Source: Pseudomonadota bacterium
GTDB lineage: Bacteria > Pseudomonadota > Gammaproteobacteria > Xanthomonadales > Rhodanobacteraceae
Length of the DNA stretch: 12,838 nucleotides
Assembly (NCBI GenBank): GCA_021783385.1
Contig: JAJXTX010000012.1
Coordinates: 10,518 to 23,355, forward strand
Reading direction: 5' to 3'
Shown: positions 7,452 to 12,838 of the stretch, in pieces
Layout of the letters: every line of letters starts with the position of its first letter
How positions within the stretch are numbered: position 1 is the first letter of the stretch
Program-made: the position numbers and the translations under genes
Notes under the pieces: model-generated
What the model was told of the DNA's origin: nothing
Databases searched by the model: none
Seen by the model: the letters and a program-made list of their open reading frames with translations, nothing else

Positions 7452-8554
7452 GCAGCCGGCAGCGGGCGGCGTTCGCGCCGAGCGGTCGCCGGCGCCAGTG
7501 CGCCCGGTCGTGCCGGCAGTTCGCGCCACGCCGCGATCACCTGCGCCACGTCGATCTCGTCGACCCGCCGCACCGCCGGCAGCCCACCCAACAGCGTCAC
7601 CGCGCTGCCACTGGCGCTGCGCGGCTTCCACAAGTGCGGCGAGCGGGCGCCCATCAGCACCACCAGCGGGCAGCCCACGGCGGCCGCCAGATGCGCCGGC
7701 CCGGTATCCACCGAGACCATGCTGTGGGCGATTTCCAGCAGCGCCTTCAGCCGACCCAGCGGCAGCACCGCCGCGTCGATGCGCAGCGACGGGGTGTCCA
7801 TCACCGCCAGCAGTGTCTCCAGATACGCCGCCTCGGCCGGCGCACCGCACAACAGGATCTGCGCCTGCGGCAGCCGGTAACTGATCGCCCGCGCCAGCGC
7901 GGCCCAGCGTTCGGCCGGCCACGACTTGTCGTCGTCCTCGGCCTGGCGGACGCCGTTCCAGCGCATGGTGCGCTTGTTCGCCGGCTGCAGCAGCACCAGC
8001 GGCTGGCCGGACATGCCGTGCGCGCGCAGCCACGCATCACGGTCGGCGCGCTCGGCCGCACTCACCTGCAGATCCGGCGAGGCGGCCGGCGGCCGCGCCA
8101 GCGGCACGGACTGGCCGCGAAACGCCGTCGGGGTGGAGTCGCCAAAGCGCAGCAGCCAGTCCACCCAGTGCTCGTCCGGCCGCAGCGGCAGATCCTCGAT
8201 GAAGGTGCAATGCTCGGGCGGCACGCCGGCCAGCGCCAGCATCGGGCGCACCTTGGCACGCGCGCGCAGCTCGGGTTCACACACGTAGAACGGCGCATCA
8301 CGCAGCTGGCGTAGCGACAGCGCCGCGCGCCAGCGCTGCGGCCGCAACCACATCGGACCGTACTGCGAGCGCAGCGGAATGCAGCCCTCGACTTCGGACT
8401 GGTTCGAGTACAGCACCGCCGGCCAGTCGCCCAGCGCCAGCAGCCGGCACGGCTGACCGTAGCGCAGATGCAGCTTGCGCAGCAGCGGCTGCAGCAGGAT
8501 GGTGTCGCCGAGTCGGCCGAAACGGATCACCACCGGGCTGAGAGTCATGGGCAT
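7436..8554 (-). CDS. Glycosyltransferase family 9 protein (heptosyltransferase superfamily)
   Basis: The 372-residue product belongs to GT9, which includes the ADP-heptose:LPS heptosyltransferases WaaC, WaaF and WaaQ that build the LPS inner core at the inner face of the cytoplasmic membrane. The N-terminal VVIRFGRLGDTILLQP (about 8-23) is the family's first strand and loop, with Asp17 in the place of the usual catalytic Asp. The sugar-nucleotide motif SVDTGPAHLA (281-290) is followed by GCPLVVLMG and LWKP. Between QPANKRTMRW (190-199) and KSWPAERW (210-217) lie about ten extra residues compared with classical WaaC/WaaF as I recall them, so this may be a separate subfamily; donor and acceptor are unknown. 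The Pro/Ala/Arg-rich tail after about 347 looks disordered. The start is uncertain: ATG at 8554 or 8548, or TTG at 8566, none with a good ribosome-binding site. It lies 125 bp downstream of the antiporter gene on the same strand, and no other LPS gene is in view. Confidence 0.85.
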   Translation of the reverse strand: MPMTLSPVVIRFGRLGDTILLQPLLRKLHLRYGQPCRLLALGDWPAVLYSNQSEVEGCIPLRSQYGPMWLRPQRWRAALSLRQLRDAPFYVCEPELRARAKVRPMLALAGVPPEHCTFIEDLPLRPDEHWVDWLLRFGDSTPTAFRGQSVPLARPPAASPDLQVSAAERADRDAWLRAHGMSGQPLVLLQPANKRTMRWNGVRQAEDDDKSWPAERWAALARAISYRLPQAQILLCGAPAEAAYLETLLAVMDTPSLRIDAAVLPLGRLKALLEIAHSMVSVDTGPAHLAAAVGCPLVVLMGARSPHLWKPRSASGSAVTLLGGLPAVRRVDEIDVAQVIAAWRELPARPGALAPATARRERRPLPAAQSAG

Positions 8555-8679
8555 GTCTGCAAGCAACGCCGGCCTGTTCGAATGGTTGACAGCGACGCGC
8601 CATCCTTAATCCGCCTGCCGGCAAGATTACGTGAAACCCGACCGCCCGGGACAGGCTTTGGGGAGTCCGGTTGCCGTCT

Positions 8680-10512
8680 TCAGTTGCCGCCGCCTGGCGG
8701 CAGCGCGGGGTCACGGCGGCGCTCACGCTCGGCGCCGGGTTCGGCATCCGCCTCGAACAGCCGCTGCAGGTCGACCAGCGCGTCGCGGGTGCTTTGCATC
8801 AGCTTGGTCTCGTCATCGTAGACCAGCGCCTGCTGCTGCAGCAGCGCCTCGTCGTGGCGGCGGAAGCGCTCCACCCGATCGGTCGCCAGCGCGGGGGGCA
8901 GGCCGAGCGCCTCCAGCGTCTTGCGGGTCATCTTGAGGCTGGAGTGGAAGGTCTCGCGCACCGGCTCCTCCACGCCCAGGTCCATCAGCCGGAACACGTG
9001 CTGGCGGTTGCGCGCGCGCGCGATGATCTTCAGCTGCGGGTACTGCCGTCGCACCAGCCGCGCGGTGCGCAGGTTTGCCTCCGGGTCGTCGGTGGCCAGC
9101 ACGAACACCTCGGCCTTGCCGGCCTGCGCGGCGCGCAGCAGCTCCGGCCGGGTCGGATCGCCGAAGAACAGGTTGACGGTGCCGAAGCGGCGCGAGAAAT
9201 CCACCTGCTCGACCGAGTGCTCGATCGCCACGAACGGGATGTTCTGCGCGCGCAGCACGCGGGCGATGATCTGGCCCATCCGGCCGAAGCCGGCAATGAT
9301 CACCCGCGGCGGCGCGGTGTCGATGGTGTCGAACGCGCGCGTCGGCTGCTTCGGCCGCAGGTTCAGCAGCGTTGCCGCCAGTACCACCAGCAGCGGCGTC
9401 AGCGCCATCGTCAGCGTGATCGCCAGCACCAGCGCATCGCGCTGGGCGATCCCGATCAGGCGCAGTTCGGCCGCCTGCCGCAGCAGCACGAACGCGAACT
9501 CGCCGCCGCACGCCAGCAGCACCACCAGCCGCAGCGTGTCGGAGCGGTTGAGCCCGCCCAGCAACCGACCCAGCGGCCACAGCAGCACGCCCTTCAGCAG
9601 CAGCAGCGCGGCCACCAGACCAAACACCAGGGCCGGCCGGTGCAGCAGCAGCGACAGGTCCATCGACATGCCGACGCTGATGAAGAACAGCCCCAGCAGC
9701 AGGCCCTTGAACGGTTCGATGTGCGATTCCATCTCGTGCCGGTATTCCGAATCGGCCAGCAGCACGCCGGCCAGAAACGCGCCCAGCGTGGCCGACACGC
9801 CGGCCAGCTCCATCAGCAGCGCCACGCCCATCACCACCAGCAGCGCGGTGGCGGTGGACACCTCGACCGAATCGGCGCGTGCCACGAAACGGAACACCGG
9901 CCGCAGCAGGTAACGGCCACCGACCACCACCGCCACGATCACGCCCAGCGTGCGCAGCACCGCCAGCGCGTCGAAACCATGCGTACCGGCGGAGGACGCC
10001 AGCAGCGGCACCGCGGCAATCAGCGGAATCGCCGCCAGATCCTGGAACAGCAGGATCGCGAACACCTCGCGCCCGTAGGCCGAGCCGGCCTCCTTGCGCT
10101 CGGCCAGGATCTGCAGGCCGAACGCGGTGGACGACAGCGCCAGGCTGCCGCCCACGATCACCGCCGCGTTGCCCGGGAGGCCAACCAGCCAGTAGGCCGC
10201 CGCGCCGATCGCCACGCTGGTGCCAAGCACCTGCAGCGCGCCGCTGCCGAACACCGCGCGACGCATCACCCACAGCCGCTGCGGCGACAGCTCCAGCCCG
10301 ATCACGAACAGCATCAGCACGATGCCGAACTCCGAGATCGCCGCCACACCCGCGGTGTCGCTGATCAGGCCCAGCAGCGGCGGCCCGATCACCACCCCGG
10401 CCAGCAGATAGCCCAGCACCGAACCGAGCCGGAAGCGCTTGGTCAGCGGCACCGCAATCACCGTGGCGAGCAGGAACACCACTGCGGTTTTCAGGAAGTG
10501 CTGGGTGTCCAC
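8680..10512 (-). CDS. KefB/KefC-type CPA2 monovalent cation:proton antiporter with RCK domain
   Basis: The product has 610 residues, close to E. coli KefB (601) and KefC (620), inner-membrane K+/H+ systems that release K+ and acidify the cytoplasm during electrophile stress under glutathione control. Residues 1-385 form the exchanger domain with many hydrophobic spans, FVIGLELSP (69-77), SLALSSTAFG (123-132) and FQDLAAIP (156-163). The conserved loop HEMESHIEPFKGLLLG (259-274) leads into FFISVGMSMD. Residues 402-520 are the RCK/TrkA-N nucleotide-binding domain, with GFGRMG (408-413), GDPTRPELL and IARARN. The C-terminal tail is charged. The loop residue His264, FFISVGM and RRHD (551-554) look closer to KefB than to KefC from memory. 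No KefF/KefG ancillary oxidoreductase gene is in the window. The GTG at 10512 is chosen because the family homology begins there and GGAG lies 10 nt upstream; the frame is open to 10863 but only by overlap with the peptidase gene. Confidence 0.9.
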   Translation of the reverse strand: MDTQHFLKTAVVFLLATVIAVPLTKRFRLGSVLGYLLAGVVIGPPLLGLISDTAGVAAISEFGIVLMLFVIGLELSPQRLWVMRRAVFGSGALQVLGTSVAIGAAAYWLVGLPGNAAVIVGGSLALSSTAFGLQILAERKEAGSAYGREVFAILLFQDLAAIPLIAAVPLLASSAGTHGFDALAVLRTLGVIVAVVVGGRYLLRPVFRFVARADSVEVSTATALLVVMGVALLMELAGVSATLGAFLAGVLLADSEYRHEMESHIEPFKGLLLGLFFISVGMSMDLSLLLHRPALVFGLVAALLLLKGVLLWPLGRLLGGLNRSDTLRLVVLLACGGEFAFVLLRQAAELRLIGIAQRDALVLAITLTMALTPLLVVLAATLLNLRPKQPTRAFDTIDTAPPRVIIAGFGRMGQIIARVLRAQNIPFVAIEHSVEQVDFSRRFGTVNLFFGDPTRPELLRAAQAGKAEVFVLATDDPEANLRTARLVRRQYPQLKIIARARNRQHVFRLMDLGVEEPVRETFHSSLKMTRKTLEALGLPPALATDRVERFRRHDEALLQQQALVYDDETKLMQSTRDALVDLQRLFEADAEPGAERERRRDPALPPGGGN

Positions 10513-10522
10513 ACGCGACTCG

Positions 10523-10526
10523 CTCC
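10523..10526 (-). promoter_or_regulatory. Ribosome-binding site supporting the GTG start of the antiporter gene
   Basis: On the minus strand GGAG lies 10 nt before the GTG at 10512, a slightly long but usable spacing. It supports GTG over the more upstream TTG at 10536. Confidence 0.5.
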
Positions 10527-10542
10527 GTGTCAAGGTCGCCCG

Positions 10543-10551
10543 ATTATTCCA
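10543..10551 (-). promoter_or_regulatory. Candidate extended -10 promoter of the antiporter gene
   Basis: Read on the minus strand the sequence is TGGAATAAT: a TGn extension followed by AATAAT, five of six matches to TATAAT. Transcription would start near 10536 and leave a leader of about 24 nt that includes the GGAG box. No -35 resembling TTGACA lies 17 bp upstream, which is tolerated for extended -10 promoters. It lies downstream of the peptidase terminator, so it would give the antiporter its own promoter. Confidence 0.45.
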
Positions 10552-10592
10552 CGCGAACCTCTCCGCTGCGGGCCACGCCGATCGCGCGCGCA

Positions 10593-10627
10593 AACGATCA
10601 GGCCCGCACGCGGCGGGCCTGATCGTT
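10593..10627 (-). terminator. Hairpin terminator after the M3 peptidase gene
   Basis: A perfect 15-bp stem (10593-10607 with 10613-10627) encloses a 5-nt loop. On the minus strand it begins 25 nt after the TAA stop of the peptidase gene. It is followed only by a short TTT-G tail, so termination may be incomplete. On the plus strand there is no T run. Confidence 0.75.
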
Positions 10628-10652
10628 GCTGCATGCCGGCGCGCGGGCGGGC

Positions 10653-12812
10653 TTATTTCTTCGGCGCCTCCTGCAGGCCGCGATTGATCAGCATCGGCTC
10701 GATGTTCGGATTGGCGCCGCGCCAGTCGCGGTACATCTTCGCCAGGTCCTCGGTGTTGCCGCGCGAGAGCACCATCGCGCGGAAGCGGTCGCCGTTGGCG
10801 CGGGTCAGGCCGCCGTGGTCCTTGAACCACTGGAAGCCGTCGTCGGCCAGCATCTCGGTCCACAGGTAGGCGTAGTAGCCGGCTGCGTAGCCGTTGCCCC
10901 AGATGTGCTGGAAATAACTGGAGCGGTAGCGCGGCGGCACGTAGCTGAGGTCGAGGTGATCCTTCTTCAGCGACGCGGTCTCGAACTGGTCGGCGTTCTG
11001 CAGCGGCGCGCTCGCGCCGAGGGTGTGCCAGTTCATGTCGAGCATGGCGGCCGCCACCAGCTCGGTCATGTCATAGCCCTTGTTGAAGTTGCCGGCCTTT
11101 TTCATCTTCTCGACCAGCGCCTGCGGCATTGGCGCGCCGGTCTGGTAGTTCCTGGCGTAGTGCGCGAACACCTTCGGGTCCGTCGCCCAGTGCTCGTTGA
11201 ACTGCGACGGGAACTCGACGAAGTCGCGCGCCGTGTTGGTGCCGGACAGGGTCGGGTATTCCTCGTCGGCGAACATGCCGTGCAGCGCATGGCCGAACTC
11301 GTGGAACATGGTGATCACGTCGTCGAACGACAGCAGCGCCGGCTGCCCGGGCGCGGGCTTGGCGAAGTTGGCGACGTTGTAGACCACCGGCTTGGTGCCC
11401 ATCAGTTTCGACTGGGTGACCAGGTTGTCCATCCAGGCGCCGCCGCCCTTGTTGTCGCGCTTGTAGTAGTCGCAGTAGAACAGCGCCAGCGACTTGCCGT
11501 TGTGGTCGAACACCTCGAACACGCGCACGTCCGGCTGGTACACCGGGATGTCGTGGCGTTCCTTGAAGGTCAGCCCGTACAGCTGGTTGGCGGCGTAGAA
11601 CACGCCGTTCTGCAGCACATTGTTCAACTCGAAGTACGGCTTGATCTGGTTCTCGTCGAGGTCGTACTTGGCCTTGCGCACCTGCTCGGCGTAGAAGTTC
11701 CAGTCCCACGGCTGCAGCTTGAAGCTGGGCTGCTTCAGGGCGGCCTGGTCCCGGTCGATCTGCGCCTGGATGTCGGCCGCCTCGGCGCGCGCGCGCGCGG
11801 TGGCCGCCGGCACCAGCTGCTGCATGAAGTGGATCGCCGTGGCCGGCGTCTTCGCCATCTGGTCCTCCAGCTTCCACGCCGCGTAGTTGGGGAAGCCGAT
11901 CAGCTTGGCCTGTTCGGCGCGCAGCTGCGCCAGTCGCTCGATGGTCTGGCGGGTGTCGTTGGCGTCGCCGTGCTCGGCGCGGTTCCACGAGGCCTCGTAC
12001 AGCGCCTTGCGGGTGGCGCGGTCGGTCAGCTCCTGCAGCTCCGGCTGCTGGGTGGTGTTCTGCAGCGTCAGCACCCACTTGCCGGCCAGCCCGCGATCCT
12101 TGGCCGCCCGGGCGGCGGCGGCGATTTCGGCGTCGGACAGGCCGGCCAGCTGGGCCTTGTCATCCACCACCAGCGCGGCCTTCTTGGTCGCCGCCAGCAG
12201 CTTGTTGGTGAACAGCGTGCCCAGGGTGGACTCCTCCTTGTTCAGCGTTTTCAGCCTGGCCTTGTCGGCGGCGGAAAGCTCGGCGCCGTGATGCACAAAC
12301 TTCTTGTAGACCACCTCGACCAGCCGCTGCGATTCCGGATCGAGCTTGAGCGTGCCGCGCTCGTCGTAGACCTGCTTCACGCGCTGGAACAGCTTGTCGT
12401 TGAGGTACATCGCATCGCTCAGCGCGGCCAGCCGCGGCGCCTCGATCTGCTGCACCTTCTGCAGCGCGTCGTCGGTGTTGGCGCCGGCGACCGCACCGAA
12501 CACCAGCAGCACGCGGTTGAGCATGACGCCGGACTTCTCCATCGCCACGTAGGTGTTCTCGAAGGTGGGCGGCTGCGGGTTGTTGGCGATCTTCTCGATT
12601 TCCGCCCGCTGCCGCCTGATCCCCTCGTCGATCGCCGGCTGGTAATCGCTGTCCTTGATCCTGTCGAACGGCGGCGCCTGGAACGGCAGCGTGCTGGGGC
12701 TGAAAAACGGGTTGGCCGCCGCCGTCGCGGACGTCGCGGCAATGGCGGAGCCGGTGCCGCCGAGGGCGATGGCGGCGGCGGTGGCGAGCACGAGCATGCG
12801 AACAGGAGGCAT
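10653..12812 (-). CDS. dcp: Exported M3-family metallopeptidase, peptidyl-dipeptidase Dcp-like
   Basis: The product has 719 residues. The zinc site of the M3 (thimet oligopeptidase) family is intact: HEFGH at 504-508 with catalytic Glu505, and the third ligand Glu533 in FVEFPSQ, 29 residues after the first His, the spacing known for the family. The downstream segments YRSSYFQHIWG and GYAAGYYAYLWTEML (about 629-654), which shape the substrate pocket, are also present. E. coli Dcp removes C-terminal dipeptides from short peptides, and I infer the same here; oligopeptidase A is the main alternative. Unlike E. coli Dcp, this protein starts with a clear signal peptide (about 1-25, hydrophobic core MLVLATAAAIALGG, cleavage near AIA/A), so it should work in the periplasm. 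The ATG at 12812 has an AGGGAAA box about 7 nt upstream. The gene is followed by a hairpin terminator, and only 26 nt upstream are visible, so its promoter cannot be judged. Confidence 0.9.
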   Translation of the reverse strand: MPPVRMLVLATAAAIALGGTGSAIAATSATAAANPFFSPSTLPFQAPPFDRIKDSDYQPAIDEGIRRQRAEIEKIANNPQPPTFENTYVAMEKSGVMLNRVLLVFGAVAGANTDDALQKVQQIEAPRLAALSDAMYLNDKLFQRVKQVYDERGTLKLDPESQRLVEVVYKKFVHHGAELSAADKARLKTLNKEESTLGTLFTNKLLAATKKAALVVDDKAQLAGLSDAEIAAAARAAKDRGLAGKWVLTLQNTTQQPELQELTDRATRKALYEASWNRAEHGDANDTRQTIERLAQLRAEQAKLIGFPNYAAWKLEDQMAKTPATAIHFMQQLVPAATARARAEAADIQAQIDRDQAALKQPSFKLQPWDWNFYAEQVRKAKYDLDENQIKPYFELNNVLQNGVFYAANQLYGLTFKERHDIPVYQPDVRVFEVFDHNGKSLALFYCDYYKRDNKGGGAWMDNLVTQSKLMGTKPVVYNVANFAKPAPGQPALLSFDDVITMFHEFGHALHGMFADEEYPTLSGTNTARDFVEFPSQFNEHWATDPKVFAHYARNYQTGAPMPQALVEKMKKAGNFNKGYDMTELVAAAMLDMNWHTLGASAPLQNADQFETASLKKDHLDLSYVPPRYRSSYFQHIWGNGYAAGYYAYLWTEMLADDGFQWFKDHGGLTRANGDRFRAMVLSRGNTEDLAKMYRDWRGANPNIEPMLINRGLQEAPKK

Positions 12813-12838
12813 CGGATTTTCCCTGGTGGTGCGCCCGC

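Noticed and set aside
6033..8033. 666-residue minus-strand frame across the ankyrin and GT9 genes
   Set aside because: It runs across two well-supported genes and has the low-complexity Arg/Gln/Ala make-up typical of shadow frames in GC-rich DNA.
8634..8650. Possible terminator after the antiporter (CCCG/CGGG stem followed by TTT on the minus strand)
   Set aside because: Only a 4-bp stem and three Ts; too weak to claim in such GC-rich DNA.
10531..10536. TTGACA on the minus strand as a -35 box before the antiporter
   Set aside because: A matching -10 would fall at about 10508-10513, inside the coding sequence, where the bases do not resemble TATAAT.
10513..10863. Upstream extension of the antiporter by 117 residues into the peptidase gene
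   Set aside because: It would read through the terminator hairpin and the end of the peptidase gene; family homology begins at the GTG at 10512.
8671..10869. 732-residue plus-strand frame opposite the antiporter gene
   Set aside because: His/Gln/Arg-rich, no recognisable domain, and exactly opposite a complete CPA2 antiporter.

Overview
The window is very GC-rich, tightly packed chromosomal DNA. The gene set (FadL-type porin, YcgL, KefB/KefC-type antiporter, periplasmic M3 peptidase, GT9 glycosyltransferase) and the protein sequences point to a gammaproteobacterium, most likely of the Xanthomonadales (Xanthomonadaceae or Rhodanobacteraceae). That placement is my inference from family resemblance, not a database result. 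I see no tRNA, rRNA, CRISPR array, insertion sequence, integrase or phage gene. Most of the content looks like ordinary housekeeping or envelope genes.

Left part (1-1940): the 3' end of an Mrr-type restriction endonuclease gene enters from the left edge. It is followed 11 nt later on the same strand by a complete aldehyde dehydrogenase of the coniferyl-aldehyde dehydrogenase type. A strong bidirectional hairpin terminator (1876-1907) separates this gene from the convergent fadL-like gene.

Middle part (1941-7451): a FadL/OmpP1-type outer-membrane transporter gene (minus strand) and a small ycgL gene (plus strand) diverge from a 284-bp spacer that contains two small hairpins. After ycgL comes a 3.4-kb gene for a large membrane-anchored ankyrin-repeat protein: five or six N-terminal membrane segments, then roughly twenty ankyrin repeats in two blocks. 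A TATACT box six bases before its ATG, with no ribosome-binding site, suggests a leaderless transcript. This is the least understood gene in the window.

Right part (7436-12838): three minus-strand genes, in transcription order an exported M3 peptidase (dcp-like), a KefB/KefC-type K+/H+ antiporter with a GTG start, and a GT9 (heptosyltransferase-superfamily) glycosyltransferase. A 15-bp hairpin separates the peptidase from the antiporter, and a plausible extended -10 promoter precedes the antiporter, so these are probably separate units. The glycosyltransferase and ankyrin genes converge and overlap by 16 bp at their 3' ends, with no terminator between them.

Many of the products act at the cell envelope (outer-membrane pore, inner-membrane antiporter, periplasmic peptidase, LPS-type glycosyltransferase, inner-membrane ankyrin scaffold), but nothing in the sequence ties them into one pathway. 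I did not find a convincing new multi-gene system. The best leads are the ankyrin membrane protein and its apparently leaderless, repeat-flanked promoter.
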